Below are positions 8,110-18,352 of a stretch of DNA of 64,000 nucleotides, one piece after another (position 1 is the stretch's first letter; the number at the start of each line of letters is the position of its first letter). Location: assembly GCF_900112395.1 (NCBI RefSeq), contig NZ_FOLN01000004.1, positions 292,441 to 356,440 of the forward strand. The letters are read 5' to 3'. The stretch comes from Algibacter lectus. Lineage in GTDB: Bacteria; Bacteroidota; Bacteroidia; Flavobacteriales; Flavobacteriaceae. The translations under genes and the position numbers were made by a program. Below the pieces are notes generated by a model. It made no database searches and had not been told where the DNA came from. It saw only the letters and a program-made list of their open reading frames with translations.

Positions 8110-8718
8110 TTACTTCGCTTCAGCATAACGTTTTTCAACTTCATTCCAGTTAATTACACTAAAAAATGCTTTAATGTAATCTGGACGACGGTTTTGGTAG
8201 TTTAAGTAATATGCGTGTTCCCAAACATCTAAACCTAAAATTGGTGTTCCTCCACAAGTTACACCTGGCATTAATGGGTTGTCTTGGTTTGGAGTAGAAC
8301 AAATTTCTACTTTACCACCTTTATGTACACATAACCATGCCCATCCAGATCCAAAACGAGTTGCTGCTGCTTTAGCAAAAGCATCTTTAAAATCGTCTAC
8401 AGATCCGTAAGCTGCCTCAATAGCATCTTTTAACTCTCCAGATAAATATCCTTTTCCTTCTGGGTTCATTACGCTCCAAAATAAAGAGTGATTAAAAAAT
8501 CCTCCTCCATTATTTCTAACAGCGCCATTATCCATATCTAAATTTGCAAGAATATCCTCAATAGATTTCCCTTCTAAATTGGTTCCAGCAATAGCGTTAT
8601 TCAAATTGTTTGTATATCCTTGGTGGTGCTTTGTATGGTGTATTTCCATAGTACGTGCATCCATATGTGGTTCTAAAGCGTCGTAAGCGTACCCTAATTC
8701 TGGTAATTCAAAAGCCAT
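8110..8718 (-). CDS. sodA: Superoxide dismutase [Mn/Fe]
   Basis: A 202-aa cytoplasmic enzyme that dismutates superoxide to H2O2 and O2. The metal ligands are His27 ([11 protein letters not shown]), a His in FFNHSLFW, and Asp and His in the C-terminal signature DVWEHAYYL. Length is normal for the Mn/Fe family. Sequence alone does not decide between Mn, Fe or cambialistic use. It is monocistronic, with its own promoter and terminator. Confidence 0.96.
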   Translation of the reverse strand: MAFELPELGYAYDALEPHMDARTMEIHHTKHHQGYTNNLNNAIAGTNLEGKSIEDILANLDMDNGAVRNNGGGFFNHSLFWSVMNPEGKGYLSGELKDAIEAAYGSVDDFKDAFAKAAATRFGSGWAWLCVHKGGKVEICSTPNQDNPLMPGVTCGGTPILGLDVWEHAYYLNYQNRRPDYIKAFFSVINWNEVEKRYAEAK

Positions 8719-8755
8719 AATTTTTATTTTTATTTAATTAATATTTAATTTAATT

Positions 8756-8763
8756 CAAATTTA
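8756..8763 (-). promoter_or_regulatory. sodA promoter, -7 element
   Basis: On the minus strand this reads TAAATTTG, an exact TAnnTTTG match about 37 bp before the sodA ATG. Confidence 0.5.
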
Positions 8764-8843
8764 CACATAAATCGGGTCAATTAAAAATAATAAATTGTTA
8801 TCAACTCATTGATAGTTTTTATCTTGTATGCAAATTTAAATTC

Positions 8844-11800
8844 ATGCAAAGCAACCAACCTTTTACTATTTACAATGCCTCAGCGGGCAGCGGAAAAACC
8901 TTTACTCTAGTAAAAGCTTATTTAAAAATTTTATTTAGCTCAAACAAACCTTATTTATTTAAGAATATTTTAGCAATTACATTTACAAATAAAGCGGTTG
9001 CCGAGATGAAAGGCCGTATTATAGATACTTTAAAGCAATTTTCGGACAAAGACATCCTGAAGTTAGACAACCCGATGTTTTTATCCATTTGTGATGAATT
9101 AAACCTTCGCCCAGAGCAACTACATAAAAAAGCCATAACGCTACTAGAAAGTATTATACACAACTATGCAGCCTTTGATATTTCTACTATTGATGGTTTT
9201 ACACATAAATTAATAAGAACTTTTGCACACGATTTAAAATTACCGTTAAATTTTGAAGTAGAATTAGACCAAGAATCTCTTTTACGCGAAGCTGTAGATA
9301 GTTTAATTTCTAAAGCAGGAACCGATGCCGTACTTACCAAAGTATTGGTAGATTTTGCTATTGAAAAAGCAGATCATGATAAGAGTTACGATGTAGCCTT
9401 CGATTTTAACAAAATAGCAAAACTCCTTGTTAACGAAAACGATATTCCTTTTTTTGAAAAAATAAAAGACAAAACATTAGACGATTTTAAAGCACTAAAA
9501 AGTAAGCTAAAAAAAGATATTAATAACGAAGAGGCCATAATTGCAGAAAAAGCTAAACAACTTTTAACTCAATTTGAAACATCGGGATTAGAATTTAAGG
9601 ATTTTTCTGGAGCATATTTACCAAAACATTTTGAAAAACTATCTAACAATAATTTTAACGTTGCCTTCGGAAGTAAATGGCAAGACAATATAGAAAATGG
9701 CACCTTGTACCCAAAAAGGGTTACCCCAGAAACAGCCGGAACCATTGACAGTTTGCAACCACAAATATTTTTAGTTTTTAATGAAACAAAGCAAGCTATA
9801 TTTAATCATAAATTTCTAAATGCGTTTTATAAAAACATTACACCTTTATCGGTTTTAAATGCCATTAACACAGAGCTTACTTTACTAAAAGAAGATCAAA
9901 ACAAAATGTTGATTTCTGAATTTAACAGCATTATAAGTAAGGAAATAAAAAACCAACCTACACCTTTTATTTACGAACGTATTGGAGAAAAATTTAATCA
10001 TTATTTTATTGATGAATTTCAAGACACATCGGAAAGTCAATGGAATAATTTAATTCCGCTATTAGAAAACTCAGTAGCATCAGAAAACGGAAGCACAATG
10101 CTTGTAGGTGATGCTAAACAGGCAATTTATCGCTGGCGCGGAGGTAAAGCAGAGCAATTTATAGATTTATTTAACAAGAAAGATCATCCATTTCCAATAG
10201 AGCAATTTGTTGACAATTTACCCGATAATTACCGAAGTTTCCAAGCCATTGTTGATTTTAATAATAGCTTCTTTAAATTTCTTTCTAATCAAATTTTTAA
10301 GAAGGAAGATTATAAAGATCTATATGAAAACGCTAGTCAAAACATCAAAAAAGACGAAACTGGCTATGTAGAACTTTCTTTTCTTGATCTCGACAAGGAA
10401 GACGATAAAGATGAAGTGTTTCCAGAAAAAGTTCTAGAAAACATAAACAACTGCCTAGATAACGGTTACAAACTAGAGGATATTTGTGTTTTAGTTAGAA
10501 AGAAAAAAGAAGGTGTTGCCGTTGCAAACTATTTAAGCCAGCACAACATTCCTATTATTTCTTCGGAAACGTTACTTATTAATAATGCGCCAGAAGTTGT
10601 TTTTGTTAATGCAGTTTTAGGCTATTTAATGCAACCTAAAAACGATGAGCTCAAAATTGAAATTTTAGACTATTTGGCCAAGCTTTTTAAAGTTGATGAT
10701 AAACACGGATTTTTCTCTAAGCACATTAAACTAAGTGTTTCAGATTTCTTTAAAAGTTTTGAAGCCTTTAATATCTTTATAAACGGCGATACCCTATTAC
10801 AATTACCGCTTTATGATTTAGCAGAAACTATTGTTAGAAATTTCAATTTAGTAAAAACATCTAACGCTTATGTTCAGTTCTATTTAGATATCGTTCTCGA
10901 CTTTTCACATAAAAAAGGCTCGGACATCCCGGCTTTCTTAGAATATTTCGACAAGAAAAAAGAAAACCTCAGTATTATTTCCCCGAAAGGGCAAGATGCC
11001 GTACAGATCATGACTATCCATAAATCTAAAGGTTTAGAATTTCCGGTGGTTATTTTCCCTTATGTCGATTTAGACATCTACAAAGAAATAGAACCTAAAG
11101 AATGGCTCGAAATTGACAAGGAAAAATATAACGGCTTCTCTCATACACTTTTAAATTTCAATAAAGATTTTGAGTTTTTTGGAGAACAGGGCCAGCATAT
11201 ATTTGAAAATCATAAAGCGGAACAAGAGTTAGATAATATTAACTTATTGTATGTAGCACTTACACGCCCTGTAGAGCAGCTCTATATTATATCTAAAAAT
11301 GACAGTGCTTTAAAAGAAGACGCCAAATCCAAAAAATATTCTGGGCTCCTCATTAACTATTTAGAACACAACAACCTTTGGAGTGATAGCGAATTAACCT
11401 ATAGTTTTGGAGATAGCAAAAAGACTTCTAAAGAAACTACATCTTTAAAAGAAACCAATATTCAGCATGAATTCATTTCAACTTCAAAGGAACAACATAA
11501 TATAAAGGTGGTAACAAAATCTGGTTTTTTATGGGATACTACACAAGAAGAAGCTATTGAAAAAGGAAATTTAATTCACGATATTATGTCGCATATTGAA
11601 ACAAAAAATGATGTTAACGAGGTAATTCAGGATTTTATTTCATCATCAACCATAAACCCCGAGCAAGCCATAGAATTAAAACAACTTGTTTTACAAATAG
11701 TAAACCACACGGCGCTAAAAACCTTTTTCACAAAGGAAAACACTATATACAACGAGCGCGATATTATAACCAAAGAAGGTGTGATTTTAAGACCAGATCG

Positions 11801-11984
11801 AGTTGTAATTACCCCAAATAACGATGCTGTGATTTTAGATTACAAAACTGGTTTGGAAGACAAAAAATACGCACAACAATTACAGGTTTATCAAGACGTA
11901 TTAAAGAGTATGAATTTTACAGTAAAACAGAAATACCTAATATACATTAATGAAGGAATTGAAGTCCGATCCTTACCTTTTTAA
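8844..11984 (+). CDS. AddA-like ATP-dependent helicase-nuclease (UvrD/RecB family)
   Basis: A 1046-aa helicase-nuclease of double-strand-break processing, the Bacteroidota counterpart of AddA/RecB. Walker A is NASAGSGKTFTL (about 11-22), then ITFTNKAVAEMK. DExx motif II is FIDEFQDTSESQW (about 388). VGDAKQAIYRWRGG, DNYRSF, IHKSKGLEFPVV (about 726) and LLYVALTRP are helicase motifs III-VI. The C-terminus has PD-(D/E)XK nuclease motifs: GNLIHDIM, RPDRVVI, AVILDYKTG and the QLQVYQ helix. It should work with the AddB-like product encoded at 13921-16683, resecting ends for RecA loading. The two genes are separated by an OmpA gene. Confidence 0.9.
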   Translation: MQSNQPFTIYNASAGSGKTFTLVKAYLKILFSSNKPYLFKNILAITFTNKAVAEMKGRIIDTLKQFSDKDILKLDNPMFLSICDELNLRPEQLHKKAITLLESIIHNYAAFDISTIDGFTHKLIRTFAHDLKLPLNFEVELDQESLLREAVDSLISKAGTDAVLTKVLVDFAIEKADHDKSYDVAFDFNKIAKLLVNENDIPFFEKIKDKTLDDFKALKSKLKKDINNEEAIIAEKAKQLLTQFETSGLEFKDFSGAYLPKHFEKLSNNNFNVAFGSKWQDNIENGTLYPKRVTPETAGTIDSLQPQIFLVFNETKQAIFNHKFLNAFYKNITPLSVLNAINTELTLLKEDQNKMLISEFNSIISKEIKNQPTPFIYERIGEKFNHYFIDEFQDTSESQWNNLIPLLENSVASENGSTMLVGDAKQAIYRWRGGKAEQFIDLFNKKDHPFPIEQFVDNLPDNYRSFQAIVDFNNSFFKFLSNQIFKKEDYKDLYENASQNIKKDETGYVELSFLDLDKEDDKDEVFPEKVLENINNCLDNGYKLEDICVLVRKKKEGVAVANYLSQHNIPIISSETLLINNAPEVVFVNAVLGYLMQPKNDELKIEILDYLAKLFKVDDKHGFFSKHIKLSVSDFFKSFEAFNIFINGDTLLQLPLYDLAETIVRNFNLVKTSNAYVQFYLDIVLDFSHKKGSDIPAFLEYFDKKKENLSIISPKGQDAVQIMTIHKSKGLEFPVVIFPYVDLDIYKEIEPKEWLEIDKEKYNGFSHTLLNFNKDFEFFGEQGQHIFENHKAEQELDNINLLYVALTRPVEQLYIISKNDSALKEDAKSKKYSGLLINYLEHNNLWSDSELTYSFGDSKKTSKETTSLKETNIQHEFISTSKEQHNIKVVTKSGFLWDTTQEEAIEKGNLIHDIMSHIETKNDVNEVIQDFISSSTINPEQAIELKQLVLQIVNHTALKTFFTKENTIYNERDIITKEGVILRPDRVVITPNNDAVILDYKTGLEDKKYAQQLQVYQDVLKSMNFTVKQKYLIYINEGIEVRSLPF

Positions 11985-12371
11985 GGTACAAATGTTAAAT
12001 TAATAAATGGACTATTTATGTTAATTTAACAAGTCCTATTTATTTAGTATAATCAAAACACACTTTAGCATCTTAATACTTATTTTATTCAGATAGAGGA
12101 AAATAACAGCATGTTTTAATTGATGTTATGCATCTTGAAAAGACCTCAAACTATCTCATTTTGCTATAAAAAATTAAAATTCACCACTTTTTGCTACTTT
12201 TTTTGAGATACCACAAAAAAAAGTATGCATTTATAAAAAATATGAAATTTTAGTTACCAAAACAAGGCGAGACAATGTTAATACAGCAATCGCAAGCGAT
12301 AGAAAATTGTTAAAATTTAACCAAAACATACCTGTAGTGCCGACGAATTACCCTTCTCCATGTATTTTTTA
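11985..12371. other. Intergenic region between addA-like gene and ompA promoter
   Basis: About 390 bp of AT-rich sequence without a convincing gene. Just after the addA-like stop, 11994-12030 can form a long A/T-only hairpin (GTTAAATTAA... / ...TTAATTTAAC) without a proper T run, at most a weak 3'-end structure. I see nothing else recognisable before the ompA promoter. Confidence 0.5.
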
Positions 12372-12381
12372 TATATTTGTC

Positions 12382-12412
12382 TTTGTTAATAACATATAAC
12401 AACTTACTTTTG
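12382..12412 (+). promoter_or_regulatory. ompA promoter, full -33/-7 match
   Basis: TTTG (12382-12385), 19 bp spacer, TACTTTTG (12405-12412): an exact match to the Bacteroidota consensus TTTG-N19-TAnnTTTG. The expected start near 12418 gives a leader of about 30 nt. A second exact -7 box, TATATTTG at 12372-12379, lies just upstream and could be an alternative promoter. This is the best promoter in the window, as expected for an abundant outer-membrane protein. Confidence 0.75.
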
Positions 12413-12447
12413 TTCACAATTAACACTTAAAATTTAAAATTTTGAAT

Positions 12448-13842
12448 ATGAAAAATCTTAGCAGATTATTGTTCGCTATGTTGCTTGTACTTGGTTATAG
12501 CAACGCTAATGCGCAAGACAAAAACAATCCTTGGCAAATTACCATTGGTGTAAACGCAGTTGATGCTTATCCTTCTGGAGACGGTAGTCTTTTTGCTGGA
12601 GGCGGTTTCGCGAGTGACTCTTTTGGAGATGAATTCGGAAATGCTTCTGATCACTGGAACATTTTACCTTCTTTATCAACTATTTCTGTATCGAAATATT
12701 TAAGCGATGGTTTCTCTTTTGGAGTAACTGGATCTTTAAATAAAATCGAGAAATGGGGAGATATTAGCTCTAACCCAGATGTAGAGAACAGCGTTGATGA
12801 TTTATCATACTACGGTGTTGATGGTACAATTAAGTACAACTTTTTAGATGGAACTACAATTGATCCTTTCGTAGGACTTGGTGGTGGTTACACTTGGATT
12901 GATGAAATTGGTGCTGGTACTGTAAATGGTACTGTTGGTTTAAACGTTTGGTTTAACGACAACATCGGTTTAACATTACAAACTTCTTACAAACATGCGT
13001 TTGAAGATTACTTAGATACTCACTTCCAACATTCTGCTGGTATTTCTATCAAATTTGGTGGAACTGACACTGACGGTGATGGTATATTTGATAAAGATGA
13101 TGCTTGTCCAGATGTTGCTGGTTTAGCTGCATTCAACGGTTGTCCTGATACTGATGGTGACGGAATCGAAGATAGCAAAGATACTTGTCCAAACGAAGCT
13201 GGTACTGCTGAATTTAACGGTTGTCCTGATTCTGATGGTGATGGTGTAGCTGATAAAGATGATAACTGCCCAACTGTTGCAGGTTTAAAATCTTTAGCTG
13301 GTTGTCCTGATGCTGATGGTGACGGTGTAACTGATGCTGATGATAAATGTCCTAATGTTGCAGGTCCTGCTGCTAACAAAGGTTGTCCTTACCCTGATAC
13401 TGATGGTGATGGTGTTTTAGACAAAGATGACAAATGTCCTAAAGTAAAAGGTACTGTAGCAAACGCTGGTTGTCCAGAAGTTACTGCTGCTGTTCAAAAA
13501 CAATTAAACGAGTATGCTAAAACTATCTTATTTGATACTGGTAAATCTACAATCAAAGCACAATCTGCTACTGTATTGAGTGATATCATCAATATCTTAA
13601 AAGAATACCCAACTTCTAAATTTACAGTTGAAGGGCACACTGATAGTATTGGTAGCGAAAAACTTAACCAAAGATTATCTGATTCAAGAGCTAATTCTGT
13701 AAAAGAATACTTAATTGAAAACGGTATTGATGCATTTAGATTATCTGCACTTGGTTACGGTGAATCTAAACCAATCGACTCTAACAAAACTAGAGCTGGT
13801 AGAGCAAACAACAGACGTGTTGAAATTAACTTAGCTAAGTAA
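12448..13842 (+). CDS. OmpA-family outer membrane protein with TSP type-3 repeats
   Basis: A 464-aa major outer-membrane protein. Residues 1-23 are a signal peptide (cut near NANAQ). About 25-200 form a beta-barrel rich in Gly and aromatic residues. About 205-345 are five or six calcium-type thrombospondin-3 repeats of the form DTDGDGxxDxxDxCP. The C-terminus, about 350-464, is a peptidoglycan-binding OmpA domain ([32 protein letters not shown]). I chose ATG 12448 over a TTG two codons earlier. It anchors the outer membrane to the cell wall. It sits between the two Add-like genes but has its own promoter and terminator. Confidence 0.92.
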   Translation: MKNLSRLLFAMLLVLGYSNANAQDKNNPWQITIGVNAVDAYPSGDGSLFAGGGFASDSFGDEFGNASDHWNILPSLSTISVSKYLSDGFSFGVTGSLNKIEKWGDISSNPDVENSVDDLSYYGVDGTIKYNFLDGTTIDPFVGLGGGYTWIDEIGAGTVNGTVGLNVWFNDNIGLTLQTSYKHAFEDYLDTHFQHSAGISIKFGGTDTDGDGIFDKDDACPDVAGLAAFNGCPDTDGDGIEDSKDTCPNEAGTAEFNGCPDSDGDGVADKDDNCPTVAGLKSLAGCPDADGDGVTDADDKCPNVAGPAANKGCPYPDTDGDGVLDKDDKCPKVKGTVANAGCPEVTAAVQKQLNEYAKTILFDTGKSTIKAQSATVLSDIINILKEYPTSKFTVEGHTDSIGSEKLNQRLSDSRANSVKEYLIENGIDAFRLSALGYGESKPIDSNKTRAGRANNRRVEINLAK

Positions 13843-13877
13843 TTAGATAAAGTTAACTTTAAATAAAATAAGTTTAC

Positions 13878-13909
13878 AAAAAACGCTTCGGATATCCGAA
13901 GCGTTTTTT
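13878..13909 (+). terminator. ompA terminator (bidirectional palindrome)
   Basis: A perfect 32-bp palindrome, AAAAAACGCTTCGGAT and its complement, followed by further T. It lies 35 bp after the ompA stop and 12 bp before the addB-like ATG. Confidence 0.85.
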
Positions 13910-13920
13910 ATTTTTATAAA

Positions 13921-16683
13921 ATGATAACAACTTTCATTTTAGATGTTTTAAACGATTTAAAAAAGAACAACTACAATCTTTCTAAAGTCACTTTTGTATT
14001 ACCTAGTAAAAGAGCCGGTCTCTTTTTAAAACATCAATTAGTTCATGTTATTCAAGACACAATCTTTGTTCCCGACATTATAAGTATCGAGGAGTTTGTC
14101 GAAGATCTCTCTGGACTTAAAACCACATCGAATACGGAATTACTTTTCGAATTCTACAATAGCTATTTAGCACTTACAAAAAAGGAAGATCAAGATACTT
14201 TTGAATCTTTTTCTAAATGGGCCCAAATATTACTTCAAGATTTTAACGAAATTGATCGTTACCTGATTCCTCAGGAAAACATATTTAACTATTTAAGCGA
14301 CATTCAAGAATTAACACATTGGTCTGTTGAAGCCAACCAAACCGAATTTGTTAAAAAATATTTACAGTTTTGGAATAAGCTTTATACCTACTACAAACAC
14401 TTTACCAAACAACTGTTAGACAAAAGCATTGGCTACCAAGGTTTAATTTACAGAAAGGCTGCAGAACATTGTGATACTTACATAAACAACTTTACCGACA
14501 AGCAACATGTTTTCTTAGGTTTTAACGCCTTAAACACTGCTGAAGAGAACATTATTCAACAATTTTTAAAAAGTGGCTTAGCGAAGGTTTATTGGGATAT
14601 TGATAGTGTTTTTATAAACAATCCGAAACATGATGCTGCGCTCTTTACAAGGCAGCACAAAAAAAACTGGAAACATTTTGAAAAACACCCATTTGAATGG
14701 GTAACCGAAAACTATTCCAAAGAAAAAAACATAAACATTTACGGTGTTCCTAAAAACATCGGACAAGCCAAATATATTGGTACCCTTTTAAAAAATATAG
14801 AAGCAGAAACCAAATCACTACAAAGTACTGCTGTGGTTTTAGGTGACGAAAATCTATTGATTCCGGTATTAAACTCCATACCACCCTCGGTAGAAGCACT
14901 TAATATCACCATGGGATTTCCATTAAAATCCATTCCATTAGCATCCCTTTTTGAAAGCTTATTTCATATTCATAAAACATCGGGCAATGCCTTTTATTTT
15001 AAAGACGTTGTTAAGGTTTTATCACATCAATTTGTTCGTCCGTTATTTTACATAGACGACATTGATTACGCCTCCAAAATTATTGAAACCATAGACAGTA
15101 ATAACCTAGTATATCTTACTCTAAACCGTTTAAAAGAAATAGACAAACACTCCAACAAGATTTTAGACTTACTATTTTCAAACTGGAATACATCTATAGA
15201 TTTAGCATTAAAGAATTGCGCTCTAATCATTTCAAAAATAAAAATCTATTTAGACCAAAACAAAGATGCTAATTTACTTTCTTTAGAATACCTGTATCGT
15301 TTTAACGAACTGTTCAATGCACTTTCCTTGTTAAACTCGAAATACAAACACATCAAAGATATTTCAACATTGTTTGGTGTTTACAAAGAATTACTGAGTT
15401 CGGAAACCTTAGATTTCCAAGGTGAACCTTTGCAAGGTTTACAAATTATGGGAATGCTAGAATCGCGTGTTTTAGATTTTGAAACCGTAATTATTTCTTC
15501 AGTAAATGAAGGTATTCTTCCTTCAGGAAAAAGCAATAATTCATTCATCCCTTTTGATGTTAAAATAGAAAACAAACTACCCACTTATAAAGAAAAAGAT
15601 GCCGTTTACACCTATCACTTCTATAGGTTACTACAACGTGCAAAAAATGTTTACATACTTTATAACACAGAAGCAGATGTGCTAACAGGTGGCGAAAAAA
15701 GCCGTTTTATTACACAACTAGAATTAGAAAACATCCATAACATACACCACGAAATTATAGCGCCACATGTACCTGTAATTACTCCCGAATTAAAAGTGGT
15801 ACAAAAAACTGAAGATTCGCAAACCAGATTAAAAGAGATAGCCTCGAAAGGATTTTCTCCATCGTCCCTTACCAACTATGTTAGAAACCCGATAGATTTT
15901 TATTATCAAAAAATTTTAAAAATTAAGGAGCATGATGAAGTTGAAGAAACCGTTGCAGCAAACACTCTAGGAACTGTTGTCCATAATACGCTAGAGGATT
16001 TTTACAAACCATTAGAAAACTCTTTTTTATCGGTTGATATTGTTAAAAAGCTTAAAACCCAAATTAACGAAAAAGTTACTTTTCATTTTAAAAATGAATT
16101 TAAAGAGGGTGATATTACAAAAGGCAAAAATCTTATTATTTATGAAATTGCAAAACGTTATGTTTCAAACTTTTTAGATTTAGAAATTGAAAATTTAAAG
16201 GCCGGGAATGAAATAAAAATAATCAAAATAGAATCAAACAATAATGTTTTAATCGAAATTCCAGAACTAGATTTCCCTGTAAAACTTACAGGAAAAGTAG
16301 ATCGTGTAGACGAATATAACGGTGTAACTAGAATTGTAGATTACAAAACAGGCCGTGTTGATGCCAATAAAGTTGAAATTGTAAGTTGGGAAGATATCAC
16401 GACCGACTACACCAAATACAGCAAAAGCTTTCAGGTGTTAACCTATGCTTACATGATGTTATTATCTAATGAAATTACGCTTCCGGTAGAAGCTGGCATT
16501 ATTTCATTCAAAAACTTAAAAGCAGGATTTTTAAAGTTTTCTAAAAAAGATAAAGCCGGCAATGGCGCTAAAAAAGATGCTCTAATTACTCAAGAAACAC
16601 TAGATGATTTCTATGTTGAATTAAAAACACTAATTTTAGAAATCTGTAATCCTAACATACCATTCACCGAAAAGGAAGTATAA
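13921..16683 (+). CDS. AddB-like PD-(D/E)XK nuclease / inactivated helicase subunit
   Basis: A 920-aa partner of the AddA-like protein. The N-terminus VTFVLPSKRAGLFLKHQL has the AddB-type start but no Walker A motif, so the helicase part is probably structural. The C-terminal nuclease begins FSPSSLTNYVRNPIDFYYQK (about 645), followed by GTVVHNTLEDF and KVDRVDEYNGVTRIVDYKTG (catalytic Asp and Lys near 806). It is expected to cut one strand during double-strand-break resection. The next gene starts one base after its stop, so the two are co-transcribed. No promoter is obvious in the short gap after the ompA terminator. Confidence 0.85.
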   Translation: MITTFILDVLNDLKKNNYNLSKVTFVLPSKRAGLFLKHQLVHVIQDTIFVPDIISIEEFVEDLSGLKTTSNTELLFEFYNSYLALTKKEDQDTFESFSKWAQILLQDFNEIDRYLIPQENIFNYLSDIQELTHWSVEANQTEFVKKYLQFWNKLYTYYKHFTKQLLDKSIGYQGLIYRKAAEHCDTYINNFTDKQHVFLGFNALNTAEENIIQQFLKSGLAKVYWDIDSVFINNPKHDAALFTRQHKKNWKHFEKHPFEWVTENYSKEKNINIYGVPKNIGQAKYIGTLLKNIEAETKSLQSTAVVLGDENLLIPVLNSIPPSVEALNITMGFPLKSIPLASLFESLFHIHKTSGNAFYFKDVVKVLSHQFVRPLFYIDDIDYASKIIETIDSNNLVYLTLNRLKEIDKHSNKILDLLFSNWNTSIDLALKNCALIISKIKIYLDQNKDANLLSLEYLYRFNELFNALSLLNSKYKHIKDISTLFGVYKELLSSETLDFQGEPLQGLQIMGMLESRVLDFETVIISSVNEGILPSGKSNNSFIPFDVKIENKLPTYKEKDAVYTYHFYRLLQRAKNVYILYNTEADVLTGGEKSRFITQLELENIHNIHHEIIAPHVPVITPELKVVQKTEDSQTRLKEIASKGFSPSSLTNYVRNPIDFYYQKILKIKEHDEVEETVAANTLGTVVHNTLEDFYKPLENSFLSVDIVKKLKTQINEKVTFHFKNEFKEGDITKGKNLIIYEIAKRYVSNFLDLEIENLKAGNEIKIIKIESNNNVLIEIPELDFPVKLTGKVDRVDEYNGVTRIVDYKTGRVDANKVEIVSWEDITTDYTKYSKSFQVLTYAYMMLLSNEITLPVEAGIISFKNLKAGFLKFSKKDKAGNGAKKDALITQETLDDFYVELKTLILEICNPNIPFTEKEV

Positions 16684-16684
16684 T

Positions 16685-17527
16685 ATGATATCCAAAGAAA
16701 GCTATATTATAAACGGAAAGCACAAAAAATCGATTTTAATTGATGTTAGTTTTGTTGCCGAAAAAACAAATCTTCCTATTATTATTTTTTGCCATGGTTA
16801 CAAAGGCTTTAAAGATTGGGGTGCTTGGAATTTAATGGCAAACACCTTCGCGGAAGCAGGATTTTGCTTTATAAAATTCAATTTTTCGCATAATGGTGGC
16901 ACTATGGAACACCCCATTGATTTCCCTGATTTAGATGCCTTCGGAAACAATAATTACACAAAAGAATTAGATGATTTAGAATCAGTTATCGATTGGATTT
17001 CAGATAATAAAGAACTTAAACCTATAGTAAATTTAAACAGTCTACATTTAATAGGCCACAGTAGAGGGGGTGGTATTGTATTAATTAAAGCTGAAGAAGA
17101 TGAACGAGTTACAACTGTAATAAGCTTAGCTGGTGTTTGTGATTTTGGAAAAAGAACAGCAACAACTGGCGGTTTGAATGATTGGAAAAATACCGGAGTA
17201 AAATATGTTTTAAATGGACGAACAAAACAACAAATGCCACATTTTTATCAGTTTTATGAAGATTTCATTAAAAATGAAGAAAGATTAACCATAAAACGTG
17301 CGGTTTCTAACTTAAAAACACCTCACTTAATTATTCATGGTGGTAGCGATACCAGCGTCCTTATTGATGAGGCTAATCAACTTCATGAATGGAATCCGCA
17401 AAGCCAACTTGAAATTATACCAGATGCAAATCATGTATTTAATGCCAAACACCCTTGGGATTCGAATACACTACCTAAAGAACTTCAAAAGGTTATAGAT
17501 TGTTCTGTTTCATTTATAAAAAACTAA
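16685..17527 (+). CDS. Alpha/beta-hydrolase family protein
   Basis: A 280-aa cytoplasmic hydrolase without signal peptide. An oxyanion-type HGYKGFKDWG segment lies at about 37-46. The nucleophile elbow GHSRGGG is at about 124-130, an Asp follows in HGGSDTSV, and His lies in DANHVF near the C-terminus: a complete Ser-Asp-His triad. The substrate is unknown; the family includes dienelactone hydrolases, esterases and peptidases. It starts 1 bp after the addB-like stop. The pairing looks operonic, but a role in DNA repair is not implied by the fold. Confidence 0.75.
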   Translation: MISKESYIINGKHKKSILIDVSFVAEKTNLPIIIFCHGYKGFKDWGAWNLMANTFAEAGFCFIKFNFSHNGGTMEHPIDFPDLDAFGNNNYTKELDDLESVIDWISDNKELKPIVNLNSLHLIGHSRGGGIVLIKAEEDERVTTVISLAGVCDFGKRTATTGGLNDWKNTGVKYVLNGRTKQQMPHFYQFYEDFIKNEERLTIKRAVSNLKTPHLIIHGGSDTSVLIDEANQLHEWNPQSQLEIIPDANHVFNAKHPWDSNTLPKELQKVIDCSVSFIKN

Positions 17528-17606
17528 TAGAGCACATAAAGTATACCCTACTCAATTAAAAACCTTTAAATACCTCATTTAGGCTTATTTAGTTAAAGGT
17601 ATTTTT

Positions 17607-17614
17607 TAAATTTG
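17607..17614 (+). promoter_or_regulatory. Promoter -7 element of the Nudix-type regulator; likely leaderless mRNA
   Basis: TAAATTTG is an exact TAnnTTTG match only 5 bp before the ATG at 17620. Transcription would begin at or next to the start codon, so the mRNA would be leaderless or nearly so. Confidence 0.5.
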
Positions 17615-17619
17615 TTTTT

Positions 17620-18339
17620 ATGGATCATAATAACTTACCATTAAATGATATTTATGCGCCTGAAAACCGCATCTATGTGGCTACAGATTGTATCATTTTT
17701 GGTTTTGATAAAGGCATTTTAAAATTATTAGTTTTTGAAAGACGTGTAGAACCTTTTAAAGGCACTTTATCTTTAATTGGCAGTTTTGTAAAACCTAATG
17801 AAGCCGCAAATGAAGCCGCTAGACGGGTTTTAAAAGAAATTACGGGTTTAGAAAACATCTTTATGGAAGAGTTAAAAACCTACTCTAATATCGACCGAGA
17901 TCCTGGTGCACGATGCATTTCCATAGCCCACTACGCCTTAATTCGTATTGATGATTATGATAAGGAATTGGTTGCAAAACATGATGCCATTTGGTGTGAG
18001 GTTGATAAGCTTCCTAAACTTGTTTTAGACCATGATTTAATGATTGAAGATGCATTAAATAGATTACGCAGAAAAGCTAGATTTTACCCTATTGGATTTG
18101 AGTTACTTCCTAAAAAATTTACTATCCCACAGTTTCAAAATTTATATGAAGCGATTTTCCAGAAAACTCTTGATACTAGAAATTTCAGAAAAAAATTAAT
18201 GTCTTTAAAGTTACTTATACCATTAAATGAAAAGGATAAATCGGGCTCTAAAAAAGGTGCTTTCTTATATAAATTCGATTACAAAAAATATAAAAGACTA
18301 GAAGAAAAGGGATTTAATTTTTCACTGTTTAAAAACTAA
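17620..18339 (+). CDS. Nudix-domain transcriptional regulator (NrtR/AraR-like)
   Basis: A 239-aa two-domain protein. The N-terminal half has a Nudix fold, but the Nudix box is degenerate. The segment GSFVKPNEAANEAARRVLKE (about 52-71) lacks the canonical REUxEE glutamates, having RRVLKE instead, so hydrolase activity is unlikely. The C-terminal ~85 residues, from FYPIGFELLPKKFTIPQFQN, match the winged-helix of NrtR-type regulators. In Bacteroidota such proteins control sugar-use genes (for example arabinose or xylose). It converges on the GH3/GH16 PUL and may sense a sugar metabolite, but the sequence does not show its targets. Confidence 0.8.
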   Translation: MDHNNLPLNDIYAPENRIYVATDCIIFGFDKGILKLLVFERRVEPFKGTLSLIGSFVKPNEAANEAARRVLKEITGLENIFMEELKTYSNIDRDPGARCISIAHYALIRIDDYDKELVAKHDAIWCEVDKLPKLVLDHDLMIEDALNRLRRKARFYPIGFELLPKKFTIPQFQNLYEAIFQKTLDTRNFRKKLMSLKLLIPLNEKDKSGSKKGAFLYKFDYKKYKRLEEKGFNFSLFKN

Positions 18340-18352
18340 TCACTTTAAAATG

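Noticed and set aside
13020..13379. 119-aa repetitive minus-strand frame opposite the OmpA repeats
   Set aside because: It arises from the periodic DNA of the TSP3 repeats on the other strand; no start signal.
13060..13480. Periodic DNA repeats considered as a CRISPR or tandem-repeat array
   Set aside because: They encode the TSP3 repeats of OmpA; unit sequences vary and there are no spacers.
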